Notes: generated from the sequence alone by a model not told the origin. Shown: positions 53,228-62,253, counted from the first letter of the stretch. The stretch: DNA of 64,000 bases from Pseudomonas frederiksbergensis (GCF_003732705.1 NZ_MOBR01000026.1:30275-94274); one strand, 5' to 3'. Made by a program: numbers and translations.

Positions 53228-54232
53228 ATGAGCGTTATCGATCTTCGCAGCGACACCGTCACCCAACCCACCGCCGGCATGCTCGACGCGATGGCCAAGG
53301 CTGCCACCGGTGACGACGTTTACGGTGAAGATCCGACGGTCAATCGTCTGGAAGCCGAACTGGCAAAACGGCTGGGTTTTGCTTCGGCGCTATTCGTGCC
53401 GACGGGCACCATGAGCAATCTGCTGGGGTTGATGGCGCACTGCGAGCGCGGCGAGGAATACATCGTCGGTCAGCAGGCCCACACCTATAAGTACGAAGGT
53501 GGCGGTGCGGCGGTGCTCGGTTCGATCCAGCCGCAGCCCATCGAATTGCAGGCTGACGGATCACTGGACCTGGCCCAGGTCGCCGCGGCGATCAAACCGG
53601 ACGACTTCCATTTTGCCCGCACCCGTTTGGTGGCCCTGGAAAACACCATGCAGGGCAAGGTCCTGCCGCTGGAGTATCTGGCCCGGGCTCGCACCTTCAC
53701 CCGCGAACACGGTCTGGCCCTGCACCTGGACGGCGCGCGGCTCTACAACGCCGCGGTCAAGCTGGGTGTCGATGCCCGGGAAATCACCCAACATTTCGAT
53801 TCGGTTTCGGTCTGCCTGTCCAAGGGGCTGGGCGCGCCGGTCGGTTCGGTGTTGTGTGGTCCGGTCGAGTTCATCGCCAAGGCGCGCCGCTTGCGCAAAA
53901 TGGTCGGCGGCGGCATGCGCCAGTCTGGCCTCCTCGCAGCAGCAGGCTTGTATGCCCTGGACAACAACGTCAAGCGTCTGGCCGATGACCACGCCAATGC
54001 GCAATTTCTTGCCGAAGGCCTGAGCAAGGCCGGTTATGAAGTGGAGCCGGTGCAGACCAACATGGTTTACGTGCAGATGGGCGACAAAGCCGAAGCCATC
54101 AAGGCGTTCGCGGGCGAGCGCGGCATCAAACTCAGCGCTGCCGGTCGTCTGCGGATGGTCACGCACATGGACGTCAGCCGCGCACAAATCGAGCAGGTCA
54201 TCGCTACATTCGTCGAGTTTTCGCGCAACTGA
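53228..54232 (+). CDS. ltaE: Low-specificity L-threonine aldolase
   Basis: 334 residues, fold-type I PLP enzyme. 'IDLRSDTVTQPTAGMLDAM', 'AHTYKYEGGGAAVLG', 'HLDGARLYNAAVKLG' and the PLP lysine in 'SVCLSKGLGAPVGSVLCG' are present. It cleaves L-threonine/allo-threonine into glycine and acetaldehyde in the cytosol. GAGG is before ATG 53228. A single gene, divergent from the ribH leader. Confidence 0.93.
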   Translation: MSVIDLRSDTVTQPTAGMLDAMAKAATGDDVYGEDPTVNRLEAELAKRLGFASALFVPTGTMSNLLGLMAHCERGEEYIVGQQAHTYKYEGGGAAVLGSIQPQPIELQADGSLDLAQVAAAIKPDDFHFARTRLVALENTMQGKVLPLEYLARARTFTREHGLALHLDGARLYNAAVKLGVDAREITQHFDSVSVCLSKGLGAPVGSVLCGPVEFIAKARRLRKMVGGGMRQSGLLAAAGLYALDNNVKRLADDHANAQFLAEGLSKAGYEVEPVQTNMVYVQMGDKAEAIKAFAGERGIKLSAAGRLRMVTHMDVSRAQIEQVIATFVEFSRN

Positions 54233-54377
54233 CAGCGTTAGCCGTCCAATTGACCGTTTCTATCGTATAAACACGCTGTACCCCGCGCGCAGGGCCGATA
54301 TAATGCGGCCCTTTGCCGTCGCTTCGTCTGATGACGTTTTGCACAGGCCTTTGGCCGCAGCCTCCGTGGAAGAACCT

Positions 54378-56996
54378 ATGAAAAGCGCAGAAATCCGTGA
54401 AGCCTTCCTTCGCTTCTTCGAAGAGCAAGGCCACACCCGTGTAGCCTCCAGCTCTTTGATTCCGGGCAACGACCCAACCCTGCTGTTCACTAACGCGGGG
54501 ATGAACCAGTTCAAGGACTGCTTCCTGGGCCAGGAAAAACGTGCGTACACCCGTGCGACCAGCAGCCAGAAGTGCGTGCGCGCCGGTGGCAAGAACAGTG
54601 ACCTGGAAAACGTCGGTTACACCGCTCGTCACCACACATTCTTCGAAATGCTGGGTAACTTCAGCTTCGGTGACTATTTCAAGCACGACGCGATCACCTA
54701 CGCCTGGACCTTCCTGACCGGCGTCCTGAAGCTGCCCAAGGAAAAACTCTGGGTAACCGTCTACGCCTCGGATGACGAGGCTTATGACATCTGGACCAAG
54801 CAGATTGGTGTGCCCGTCGAGCGCATGATTCGCATCGGCGACAACAAAGGCGCGCCGTACGCGTCCGACAACTTCTGGACCATGGGCGATACCGGCCCGT
54901 GCGGTCCTTGCACCGAGATTTTCTACGATCACGGCGACCACATCTGGGGTGGCCCACCGGGTTCGCCGGAAGAAGACGGTGACCGTTACATCGAAATCTG
55001 GAACAACGTGTTCATGCAGTTCAACCGCACTGCCGATGGCGTGTTGCATCCGCTGCCAGCGCCGTCGGTAGACACCGGCATGGGGCTGGAACGGATCAGT
55101 GCGGTGATGCAGCACGTTCACTCCAACTACGAAATCGATCTGTTCAAGAACCTGCTGAGCGCTTCGGCCCAGGCCATTGGTTGCACCAATGACGATCAGT
55201 CTTCGCTCAAGGTTGTCTCCGACCATATCCGTTCGTGCGGCTTCCTGATTGCTGACGGCGTGCTGCCGTCCAACGAAGGCCGCGGCTATGTGCTGCGCCG
55301 GATCATTCGTCGCGCGTGCCGTCACGGTAACAAGCTGGGTGCGACCGGCAGCTTCTTCTACAAGATCGTTGCCGCGCTGGTGGCCGAGATGGGCGAAGCC
55401 TTTCCGGAACTCAAGCAGCAACAATCCAACATCGAGCGCGTGCTCAAGGCCGAAGAAGAGCAGTTCTCCAAAACCCTGGAGCACGGCCTGAAGATTCTCG
55501 AGCAGGATCTGCTGGAACTCAAAGGCACCGTGGTCCCGGGTGATGTGGTGTTCAAGCTGTACGACACCTACGGTTTCCCGATGGACCTGACCGCTGACAT
55601 CGCTCGCGAACGCAACCTGACCGTCGATGAAGTCGGCTTCGAGCGCGAAATGGAAGCCCAGCGCGTACGTGCGCGGTCGGCCAGCTCGTTCGGCCTGGAT
55701 TACAACACCCTGGTCAAGGTTGATGTGGCGACCGAATTCACCGGCTATAAAGCCACCAGTGGTTCGGCGAAAATTGTCGCTATCTATAAAGATGGCCAGT
55801 CGGTCGACGTATTAAATGAAGGCGAAGAGGCCGTGATCGTTCTCGATCAGACGCCTTTCTACGCTGAATCCGGTGGCCAGATTGGCGATTGTGGTTATCT
55901 GCAAGTCGGTAGCAGCCGTTTCGATGTACGCGACACTACCAAGACCGGCGGTGCTTTCCTGCACCACGGTGTGGCGGTGTTGGGCAGCCTGACCATCGGC
56001 GCTCCGGTCGAGACCCATGTCGATGCCGAAGTCCGTCACGCCACGTCGCTGAACCACTCGGCGACTCACTTGCTGCACGCTGCATTGCGTCAGGTGCTGG
56101 GCGAACACGTTCAGCAGAAAGGCTCGTTGGTCGACAGTCAGCGTCTGCGCTTTGACTTCAGCCACTTCGAAGCCATCAAGCCTGAGCAGTTGAAGGCCCT
56201 GGAAGACATCGTCAATGCTGAGATTCGCAAGAACTCCGCGGTTGAAACCGAAGAAACCGATATTGAAACCGCCAAGCAAAAAGGCGCCATGGCGCTGTTT
56301 GGCGAGAAGTACGGCGACAATGTGCGCGTGCTGAGCATGGGCGGTGATTTCTCCGTCGAGCTGTGCGGTGGCATCCACGCCAACCGTACCGGCGACATCG
56401 GCCTGCTGAAAATCATCAGCGAGGGCGGTGTGGCCTCGGGCGTGCGTCGTATCGAAGCGGTCACCGGCGCGCAAGCACTGGCATACTTGAACGCTGCGGA
56501 AGAACAACTCAAGGAAGCGGCCAACCTGGTCAAGGGCAGTCGCGACAACCTGATCGACAAGCTGTCGGCTGTGCTGGAGCGCAACCGTCTGCTGGAGAAG
56601 CAACTCGAGCAGTTGCAGGCCAAGGCTGCCAGCGCGGCAGGCGACGATCTGTCGGCTTCCGCCCTGGATGTCAAAGGCGTGAAAGTGCTGGCCGTGCGTC
56701 TGGACGGTCAGGACGGCAAGGCACTGTTGGCGCTGGTCGATCAATTGAAGAACAAACTCGGCCGCGCAGTGATCCTGCTCGGCAGTGTCCATGAGGAAAA
56801 GGTCGTTTTGGTTGCAGGCGTAACCAAGGACCTGACTGGCCAACTCAAAGCCGGTGATTTGATGAAGCAAGCCGCTGCGGCAGTGGGCGGGAAGGGCGGT
56901 GGTCGTCCGGACATGGCGCAGGGCGGTGGTGTAGACGCCGGCGCGCTGGACGCAGCATTGGCCCTGACCGTTCCATTTGTAGAGCAGGGTTTATAA
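54378..56996 (+). CDS. alaS: Alanyl-tRNA synthetase
   Basis: 872 residues. Class II catalytic motifs 'TFFEMLGNFSFGDYF' and 'GMGLERISAVMQHV', editing site 'SLNHSATHLLHAAL' plus 'LCGGIHANRTGDIG', and the C-Ala tail 'KGGGRPDMAQGGG'. It charges tRNA-Ala. I chose ATG 54378 ('MKSAEIREAFLRFFEEQG'); the frame upstream is open but belongs to the ltaE region. lysC follows within 90 bp. Confidence 0.98.
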   Translation: MKSAEIREAFLRFFEEQGHTRVASSSLIPGNDPTLLFTNAGMNQFKDCFLGQEKRAYTRATSSQKCVRAGGKNSDLENVGYTARHHTFFEMLGNFSFGDYFKHDAITYAWTFLTGVLKLPKEKLWVTVYASDDEAYDIWTKQIGVPVERMIRIGDNKGAPYASDNFWTMGDTGPCGPCTEIFYDHGDHIWGGPPGSPEEDGDRYIEIWNNVFMQFNRTADGVLHPLPAPSVDTGMGLERISAVMQHVHSNYEIDLFKNLLSASAQAIGCTNDDQSSLKVVSDHIRSCGFLIADGVLPSNEGRGYVLRRIIRRACRHGNKLGATGSFFYKIVAALVAEMGEAFPELKQQQSNIERVLKAEEEQFSKTLEHGLKILEQDLLELKGTVVPGDVVFKLYDTYGFPMDLTADIARERNLTVDEVGFEREMEAQRVRARSASSFGLDYNTLVKVDVATEFTGYKATSGSAKIVAIYKDGQSVDVLNEGEEAVIVLDQTPFYAESGGQIGDCGYLQVGSSRFDVRDTTKTGGAFLHHGVAVLGSLTIGAPVETHVDAEVRHATSLNHSATHLLHAALRQVLGEHVQQKGSLVDSQRLRFDFSHFEAIKPEQLKALEDIVNAEIRKNSAVETEETDIETAKQKGAMALFGEKYGDNVRVLSMGGDFSVELCGGIHANRTGDIGLLKIISEGGVASGVRRIEAVTGAQALAYLNAAEEQLKEAANLVKGSRDNLIDKLSAVLERNRLLEKQLEQLQAKAASAAGDDLSASALDVKGVKVLAVRLDGQDGKALLALVDQLKNKLGRAVILLGSVHEEKVVLVAGVTKDLTGQLKAGDLMKQAAAAVGGKGGGRPDMAQGGGVDAGALDAALALTVPFVEQGL

Positions 56997-57084
56997 GGCG
57001 GTTGGCCGGGCCCGTGGTCTAGTGACGGGGCCGGCAACTGTTTGAGATTATTGGGCGCCCTTCATGGGCAGAGGCGGCTTTGAA

Positions 57085-58326
57085 ATGGCTTTGATCGTAC
57101 AGAAATTTGGAGGCACCTCGGTCGGCACTGTCGAGAGAATCGAGCAGGTCGCCGACAAGGTTAAGAAATTCCGCGATGCCGGCGATGACCTGGTGGTTGT
57201 GCTGTCTGCAATGAGCGGCGAGACCAACCGTCTGATCGATCTGGCCAAGCAAATCAGTGGCGACAGTCAACCGGTTCCCCGGGAGCTGGATGTGATTGTC
57301 TCCACCGGTGAGCAGGTGACGATTGCCCTGTTGGCCATGGCGCTGATCAAGCGCGGCGTGCCAGCGGTGTCCTACACCGGCAATCAGGTACGGATTCTGA
57401 CGGACAGCGCGCACAATAAAGCGCGTATCTTGCAGATTGACGATCAGAAGATTCGCGGTGATCTGAAGGCCGGTCGCGTGGTGGTCGTCGCCGGTTTCCA
57501 GGGCGTCGACGAGCACGGCAACATCACCACCCTCGGTCGTGGCGGCTCCGACACCACCGGTGTAGCGCTGGCAGCGGCCTTGAAGGCTGACGAATGCCAG
57601 ATCTACACCGATGTGGACGGCGTCTACACCACCGACCCTCGCGTGGTGTCCGTGGCTCAGCGCCTGGACAAGATTACCTTCGAAGAGATGCTGGAAATGG
57701 CCAGCCTCGGTTCCAAGGTGTTGCAGATCCGTGCGGTGGAATTCGCCGGCAAGTACAACGTTCCGCTGCGCGTACTGCACAGCTTCAAGGAGGGTCCGGG
57801 CACCCTCATTACTATTGATGAAGAGGAAACCATGGAACAGCCGATCATTTCCGGCATCGCTTTCAACCGCGATGAAGCCAAGCTGACCATCCGTGGCGTG
57901 CCAGACACCCCGGGTGTTGCGTTCAAGATTCTTGGGCCGATCAGTGGCGCGAACATCGAAGTCGACATGATCGTGCAGAACGTTGCGCACGATAACACCA
58001 CCGACTTCACCTTCACCGTGCACCGCAATGACTTCCAGGCCGCACAAACCGTGCTGGAAAACACCGCTCGCGAGATCGGTGCCCGTGAAGTCGTGGGCGA
58101 CATCAAGATCGCCAAGGTTTCGATCGTTGGCGTCGGCATGCGTTCTCACGCTGGCGTGGCCAGCCGCATGTTCGAATCCCTGGCCAAGGAAAGCATCAAC
58201 ATCCAGATGATCTCTACGTCGGAAATCAAAGTCTCCGTCGTGATTGAAGAGAAGTACCTGGAACTGGCTGTGCGCGCTCTGCACACGGCTTTCGAACTGG
58301 ACGCGCCGGCCCGTCAGGGCGAGTGA
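57085..58326 (+). CDS. lysC: Aspartate kinase
   Basis: 413 residues, the Pseudomonas LysC length. 'LIVQKFGGTSVGTVERIEQV' at the start, 'GRGGSDTTGVALAAALKADE' and 'DVDGVYTTDPRVV' in the kinase domain, then two ACT domains ('KLTIRGVPDTPGVAFKILG', 'VSIVGVGMRSHAGVASRMF') for feedback by lysine and threonine. First step of the aspartate family pathway. ATG 57085; 88 bp downstream of alaS. The alaS-lysC-rsmA order is conserved in pseudomonads. Confidence 0.97.
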   Translation: MALIVQKFGGTSVGTVERIEQVADKVKKFRDAGDDLVVVLSAMSGETNRLIDLAKQISGDSQPVPRELDVIVSTGEQVTIALLAMALIKRGVPAVSYTGNQVRILTDSAHNKARILQIDDQKIRGDLKAGRVVVVAGFQGVDEHGNITTLGRGGSDTTGVALAAALKADECQIYTDVDGVYTTDPRVVSVAQRLDKITFEEMLEMASLGSKVLQIRAVEFAGKYNVPLRVLHSFKEGPGTLITIDEEETMEQPIISGIAFNRDEAKLTIRGVPDTPGVAFKILGPISGANIEVDMIVQNVAHDNTTDFTFTVHRNDFQAAQTVLENTAREIGAREVVGDIKIAKVSIVGVGMRSHAGVASRMFESLAKESINIQMISTSEIKVSVVIEEKYLELAVRALHTAFELDAPARQGE

Positions 58327-58336
58327 TGCGTTTACC

Positions 58337-58372
58337 GAAGGGCGCGGTCTGACCGCGCCCTTCGTCTTTTTT
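58337..58372 (+). terminator. Rho-independent terminator of lysC
   Basis: GAAGGGCGCGGTC (58337-58349) pairs with GACCGCGCCCTTC (58351-58363) and a T-run follows (GTCTTTTTT), 10 bp after the lysC stop. Confidence 0.92.
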
Positions 58373-58515
58373 GAATGGCGCGACCCAGGACTCTGTTCTT
58401 TTGCTCGCGCTGGTCAATACTCAGGCATGTAGGGCTGCGATCGTAACGGTTGTAGGTCGAGTGCCTTTTTTTTGCAGACTGTTGTCCCTGAACTGTAATG
58501 CGTGAGGAGAAAGGT

Positions 58516-58704
58516 ATGCTGATTCTGACTCGTCGGTGCGCAGAAAGCCTGATTATTGGTGATGGCGAAATCACTGTGACCGTGCTCGGCGTCAAAGGAA
58601 ATCAAGTGCGTATTGGTGTTAACGCACCTAAAGAGGTTGCTGTTCACCGTGAGGAAATCTACTTGCGGATCAAGAAAGAGAAGGACGACGAACCAAGCCA
58701 TTAA
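58516..58704 (+). CDS. csrA: Carbon storage/post-transcriptional regulator CsrA (RsmA)
   Basis: 62 residues, full-length CsrA: 'MLILTRRCAESLIIGDGEIT', 'VLGVKGNQVRIGVNAPKEVAVHREEI' in pieces with the RNA-binding Arg in 'AVHREEIY'. It binds GGA motifs in mRNA leaders and is antagonised by small RNAs of the Gac/Rsm cascade; in Pseudomonas it is RsmA. GAGGAGAAAGGT before ATG 58516. It is downstream of the lysC terminator, so it has its own promoter. tRNA genes follow. Confidence 0.97.
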   Translation: MLILTRRCAESLIIGDGEITVTVLGVKGNQVRIGVNAPKEVAVHREEIYLRIKKEKDDEPSH

Positions 58705-58723
58705 TTTTTATCGTTTTTTATGT

Positions 58724-58752
58724 TTGCAAACGGGGAAAAGGTTGGTTAAGAT
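58724..58752 (+). promoter_or_regulatory. Sigma-70 promoter of the tRNA-Ser gene
   Basis: TTGCAA (58724-58729), 17-bp spacer, TAAGAT (58747-58752), followed by a GC-rich discriminator ACGCCCC. Confidence 0.65.
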
Positions 58753-58766
58753 ACGCCCCGTGTTGC

Positions 58767-58857
58767 GGAGAGCTGGCCGAGTGGCCGAAGGCGCTCCCCT
58801 GCTAAGGGAGTACACCTCAAAAGGGTGTCGGGGGTTCGAATCCCCCGTTCTCCGCCA
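58767..58857 (+). tRNA. tRNA-Ser(GCT)
   Basis: 91 nt including the CCA end. Acceptor GGAGAGC pairs with GTTCTCC; the anticodon loop CTGCTAA gives anticodon GCT; a long variable arm (TACACCTCAAAAGGGTGT) and TTCGAAT are present. Confidence 0.97.
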
Positions 58858-58922
58858 TTATTTGCGTAGTACGTTGTAATCTGGCTTCTTCGGTAAGTTG
58901 TTGAAATTACTAGAAAAAGTGT

Positions 58923-58950
58923 TTGACATAGAGATTAGACGGCCTATAAT
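58923..58950 (+). promoter_or_regulatory. Strong sigma-70 promoter of tRNA-Arg 1
   Basis: TTGACA (58923-58928), 16-bp spacer, TATAAT (58945-58950), then GCGCGG; 14 bp before the mature tRNA. Confidence 0.85.
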
Positions 58951-58964
58951 GCGCGGCAACAAAT

Positions 58965-59041
58965 GCACTCGTAGCTCAGCTGGATAGAGTACTCGGCTAC
59001 GAACCGAGCGGTCACAGGTTCGAATCCTGTCGAGTGCACCA
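58965..59041 (+). tRNA. tRNA-Arg(ACG), copy 1
   Basis: 77 nt with encoded CCA. Acceptor GCACTCG pairs with CGAGTGC; anticodon loop CTACGAA, anticodon ACG (read as ICG). Identical to copy 2. Confidence 0.97.
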
Positions 59042-59113
59042 TTTAAGAGTTGTTTGCAGTAATGCGAGCGACTTTGCTTCAGCCAGTTGTGGTCTGGTTT
59101 AAAAACACAAAAT

Positions 59114-59190
59114 GCACTCGTAGCTCAGCTGGATAGAGTACTCGGCTACGAACCGAGCGGTCACAGGTTCGAATCCTGTCGAGTGCACCA
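59114..59190 (+). tRNA. tRNA-Arg(ACG), copy 2
   Basis: 77 nt, base-for-base the same as copy 1, 72 bp downstream with a spacer of different sequence. It probably shares the upstream promoter. Confidence 0.97.
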
Positions 59191-59200
59191 AACACCAAAA

Positions 59201-59225
59201 AGCCTGCGTTTAACGCGGGCTTTTT
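59201..59225 (+). terminator. Terminator after the tRNA-Arg pair
   Basis: AGCCTGCGTT pairs with AACGCGGGCT with T5 following. It overlaps the stop codon (59210) of the convergent gene. Confidence 0.85.
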
Positions 59226-59728
59226 GCCGTCTGGGATTTGGCTTTTCCTTTGACGCATCCCTTCTCATCGAAATCGACGTGAGCACTTCTGCCTCGCTTG
59301 AGGTCATAACGGTAGCTCGTGGCGGAATTCCGAATATTGATCTTGTCCGGTTTGCCTAGCGCACTTTCAACGTCCTGTTGGCTCATGCCGGCAACGACAC
59401 GCTGATTGATGATTGCTTCACGGCGTTGTTTGGCGTCGATCACATTTCCACATTTATCCTCGGATTGGCCGACAACGGTCAGCTCCTTTCTTTGTGCACG
59501 CGTGTCTGAGGTTTCTCGGAAGGTAGCTTCAGGCAGGACCGCAACGATGGTGCCTGGCAGGAATGGGTGCACATCCTGAAGTGAAAGATTCTCTCCGGCC
59601 CTGCAGCTCATCGTAGTGAAGGTGATGTGCCCGTCAGGGGCCTCGCATCGGTGAATGGTGGCGGCAAGCGCCTTGGGCGGCAGATAGAGCAGGGTGGTCA
59701 GTAAAAGAAGATGTGTGTTCGATGGCAT
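59210..59728 (-). CDS. Exported hypothetical protein with DUF4124-like N-terminal and SmpA-like C-terminal part
   Basis: 172 residues. ATG 59728 is set by GGAGGA 6 nt upstream. Signal peptide ('MPSNTHLLLLTTLLYLPPKA', cleavage near 'ALA'), then 'IHRCEAPDGHITFTTMSCRA' which resembles DUF4124, and 'NQRVVAGMSQQDVESALGKP' of the SmpA/OmlA type. It is likely a periplasmic protein of unknown role. It converges on the tRNA terminator. Confidence 0.65.
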   Translation of the reverse strand: MPSNTHLLLLTTLLYLPPKALAATIHRCEAPDGHITFTTMSCRAGENLSLQDVHPFLPGTIVAVLPEATFRETSDTRAQRKELTVVGQSEDKCGNVIDAKQRREAIINQRVVAGMSQQDVESALGKPDKINIRNSATSYRYDLKRGRSAHVDFDEKGCVKGKAKSQTAKSPR

Positions 59729-60048
59729 TCGGCGTCCTCCATGACGTTCCATCTGAAGGGTAGTCGCTACATTTTTCCGCTGCGGTGTGTTTTCTTTTCA
59801 GGATAAGTCGTCGCAGTTTGATGCATAAGGGCAGCGCTCAGGTTTGTCTTGCAAGCGCTTGTTTCAACCACGATTTTTTAACGTTTTAAACCGTCAGGCG
59901 GTGTATCATTGCGCCCGTCAGCCCCGCCGGGGCTTGTGGAAAACCTCCATGGACTTACCCAGTAGTTACTCAGTACCCCGTTTTTCCAATCATGAATTGA
60001 CTGATTGATCCTTCCGGCGTGCCCCGCTGCTGGGAGTGGAGTTCGCCT
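59729..60048. other. 320-bp region upstream of mgtE
   Basis: No annotated gene beyond a possible 19-codon leader at 59949. It holds a TATCAT -10-like box (59901-59906), a GCCCCGCCGGGGC palindrome (59920-59932), and the mgtE ribosome site (GGAGTGGAG before ATG 60049). Confidence 0.4.
59949..60008 (+). other. Possible leader peptide of mgtE (19 residues)
   Basis: ATG 59949 opens MDLPSSYSVPRFSNHELTD, ending TGA 40 bp before the mgtE start. A short GTGGAAA is upstream. Pro/acidic leader peptides control Mg2+ transporters elsewhere (MgtL-like); here it is only suggested by position. Confidence 0.3.
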
Positions 60049-61491
60049 ATGTCCGAAGTTGAAGTAAAGAAAACACAGGAAAGCTTGCAGGACCGCCTCG
60101 CTCAAGTCGTTGAGCTGTTGCAGCGTCAGCGAGTGGTCGAAGACCTGACTCATCGTCAGGAAGGTCCGCATCACGACCGGGTCGAGAACCTGGTTCACCG
60201 ACAAAATCTCGTCGAGCTGCAACGCAAGCTCGATGATCTGCACTCCGCTGACGTTGCCTACATCCTTGAAGCCTTGCCGCTGGACGATCGTCTGACGCTC
60301 TGGCAATTGGTCAAGGCTGATCGTGACGGCGACATTCTTCTCGAAGTATCCGACTCGGTTCGTGAAACGCTGATCGCCGACATGGACGATCACGAGCTCC
60401 TGGCTGCGGCCAAGGACATGGACGCCGACGAACTCGCTGACCTGGCCTCCGAGCTGCCGCGAGACGTTGTCCATGAGTTGATGGAAACCCTTGATGGTCA
60501 ACAGCGTGAGCGCGTTCGCTCCGCGTTGTCCTATGACGAGGAGCAGGTCGGTGCGCTGATGGACTTCGAGATGGTGACGATCCGTGAGGATGTCAGTCTC
60601 GAAGTGGTTCTGCGCTATCTGCGTCGCCTTAAGGAGCTGCCGGGTCATACGGACAAACTGTTCGTGGTTGACTACGACGGCGTGCTCAAGGGTGTGTTGC
60701 CGATCAAGCGGTTGCTGGTCAATGATCCGGATAAACAGGTTGCTGAAGTCATGGCCAGCGATCCGGTGAGCTTTCACCCGGACGAAGATGCCTACGACGC
60801 TGCTCAGGCGTTCGAACGTTACGACTTGATCTCCGCGCCTGTGGTCGACAAGAACGGCAAGCTGATCGGCCGTCTGACTATCGATGAAATGGTCGACCTG
60901 ATCCGTGAAGAGAGCGAAAACGAAGTTCTCAACATGGCAGGTTTGCGCGAAGAAGAAGATATTTTCGCTTCAGTCTGGAAATCCCTGCGTAACCGCTGGG
61001 CCTGGCTGGCGGTGAACCTGATTACTGCGTTTGTAGCGTCTCGGGTAATTGGCCTGTTTGAAGGCTCCATCGAGAAGCTGGTGGCGCTCGCGGCATTGAT
61101 GCCGATCGTGGCGGGTATTGGTGGTAACTCGGGTAACCAGACGATCACGATGATCGTTCGGGCCATGGCGCTGGACCAGGTCAGTACGGGCAATACCTCG
61201 CGCTTGATGCGCAAAGAGCTCGCGGTAGGTTTGATCAATGGCTTGGTTTGGGGTGGGGTTATTGGTGTTGTCGCCTATCTGCTGTATGGCAGTTGGTCCC
61301 TGGGCGTGGTGATGACGGCAGCGATGACGCTAAACCTCCTGCTGGCAGCGTTGGCCGGGGTGTTGATCCCCATGACCCTTGCGCGCATGGGGCGCGACCC
61401 GGCAATGGGCGCCAGTGTGATGATCACGGCCATGACCGACAGTGGTGGGTTCTTCATCTTCCTCGGGTTGGCGACAATCTTCCTGCTCTGA
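60049..61491 (+). CDS. mgtE: MgtE-type magnesium transporter
   Basis: 480 residues. N-terminal helical domain with 'LHSADVAYILEALPLDDRLT' and 'DADELADLASELPRDVVHEL', a CBS pair ('FVVDYDGVLKGVLPIKRLLV', 'PVVDKNGKLIGRLTIDEMVD'), then five membrane helices with 'LMPIVAGIGGNSGNQTITMI' and 'DSGGFFIFLGLATIF'. It is a Mg2+-gated Mg2+/Co2+ channel. GGAGTGGAG is 8 nt before ATG 60049. Ends at a terminator. Confidence 0.95.
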   Translation: MSEVEVKKTQESLQDRLAQVVELLQRQRVVEDLTHRQEGPHHDRVENLVHRQNLVELQRKLDDLHSADVAYILEALPLDDRLTLWQLVKADRDGDILLEVSDSVRETLIADMDDHELLAAAKDMDADELADLASELPRDVVHELMETLDGQQRERVRSALSYDEEQVGALMDFEMVTIREDVSLEVVLRYLRRLKELPGHTDKLFVVDYDGVLKGVLPIKRLLVNDPDKQVAEVMASDPVSFHPDEDAYDAAQAFERYDLISAPVVDKNGKLIGRLTIDEMVDLIREESENEVLNMAGLREEEDIFASVWKSLRNRWAWLAVNLITAFVASRVIGLFEGSIEKLVALAALMPIVAGIGGNSGNQTITMIVRAMALDQVSTGNTSRLMRKELAVGLINGLVWGGVIGVVAYLLYGSWSLGVVMTAAMTLNLLLAALAGVLIPMTLARMGRDPAMGASVMITAMTDSGGFFIFLGLATIFLL

Positions 61492-61505
61492 CTCGTATCC
61501 TGAAG

Positions 61506-61529
61506 CCCGCCAAATTGGCGGGTTTTTTT
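61506..61529 (+). terminator. Rho-independent terminator of mgtE
   Basis: CCCGCCAA / TTGGCGGG (61506-61522) followed by seven T. Confidence 0.9.
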
Positions 61530-61547
61530 ATGTCTCAAATTCAAGGC

Positions 61548-61575
61548 AAAAAAAAGCCAGCGATTATGCTGGCTT
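61548..61575 (-). terminator. Rho-independent terminator of amrZ
   Basis: On the minus strand AAGCCAGC (61575-61568) pairs with GCTGGCTT (61561-61554), and eight T follow (A-run 61548-61555), 18 bp after the amrZ stop. Confidence 0.9.
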
Positions 61576-61592
61576 GAATTTTTTGGGGTGTC

Positions 61593-61919
61593 TCAGGACG
61601 CGTCTGCGGCCATTTCAGCGTCATGGGCGATCAGCGAAACAAGGGCGTTCTGCTGACGGTGGGAGAGTTGGCGGAAACGTTGCAGCAGTTCGCGTTCGTG
61701 CAACGACAGCTCCGGGCTGTCCAGGCGCATGCTCAGCTCTTCGCCCAGTGCACCTTCCTGAATAAGACTCTGCTCAAGGCGCGCAATGATTTCGGAGTTC
61801 ATGCTGCGATGATGATTGCGAGCCACCTCGGCAATGCGTTCACGCATTCCGTCTGGCAGACGTACGACGAACTTGTCAGCCGTACGGCTGGAATAAATTG
61901 CCTGTTTCAATGGGCGCAT
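61593..61919 (-). CDS. amrZ: Arc-type ribbon-helix-helix regulator AmrZ
   Basis: 108 residues, the size of AmrZ (AlgZ). The RHH motif is 'DKFVVRLPDGMRERIAEVAR' plus 'HHRSMNSEIIARLEQSL'; the C-terminal tetramerisation half 'LSLHERELLQRFRQLSHRQQ' matches the P. aeruginosa protein as I remember it. AmrZ controls alginate, motility, and c-di-GMP genes. It is transcribed away from phnN; an AmrZ-like site lies in the intergenic region. Confidence 0.93.
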   Translation of the reverse strand: MRPLKQAIYSSRTADKFVVRLPDGMRERIAEVARNHHRSMNSEIIARLEQSLIQEGALGEELSMRLDSPELSLHERELLQRFRQLSHRQQNALVSLIAHDAEMAADAS

Positions 61920-62029
61920 ATATTTAACCGGTTAGTTCAGGGGAGCGGTTCTCGGGATTGGCCGCAGGATGTCTGATAGGACAAGCACTCTGGCCAAATG
62001 TTCAACCTGAATTGATAGAGGCTCGCATC

Positions 62030-62185
62030 ATGCCTCAAATTAGCCAGTTCATTGGCGTCAATTCTGTGACAAATATTGAACTGGATAAAGGCGTTATGCC
62101 AGCACCAATTATCAGAAATGCGGACTGGTTTGAAAAGTTTGCCTTGGTCCGTATCGCTGACCGCGTCCTCTTGCCCTGCAGGTGA
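62030..62185 (+). CDS. Possible small ORF (51 residues)
   Basis: ATG 62030 with GAGG ~9 nt upstream; 'MPQISQFIGVNSVTNIELDK', ending 'IADRVLLPCR'. No family is known and it may be non-coding regulatory DNA; I list it because the start looks ribosome-ready. Confidence 0.25.
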   Translation: MPQISQFIGVNSVTNIELDKGVMPAPIIRNADWFEKFALVRIADRVLLPCR

Positions 62186-62253
62186 TGTCCAAAGACGCCC
62201 GAGGGAGCATGCTATGCGGATTTAATCGTCGTTCCTTACCTTGTATAGGATAG

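Noticed and set aside
57003..57034. GC-rich inverted repeat between alaS and lysC as terminator
   Set aside because: No T-run, and lysC follows closely on the same strand; it may be a leader structure, but the evidence is thin.
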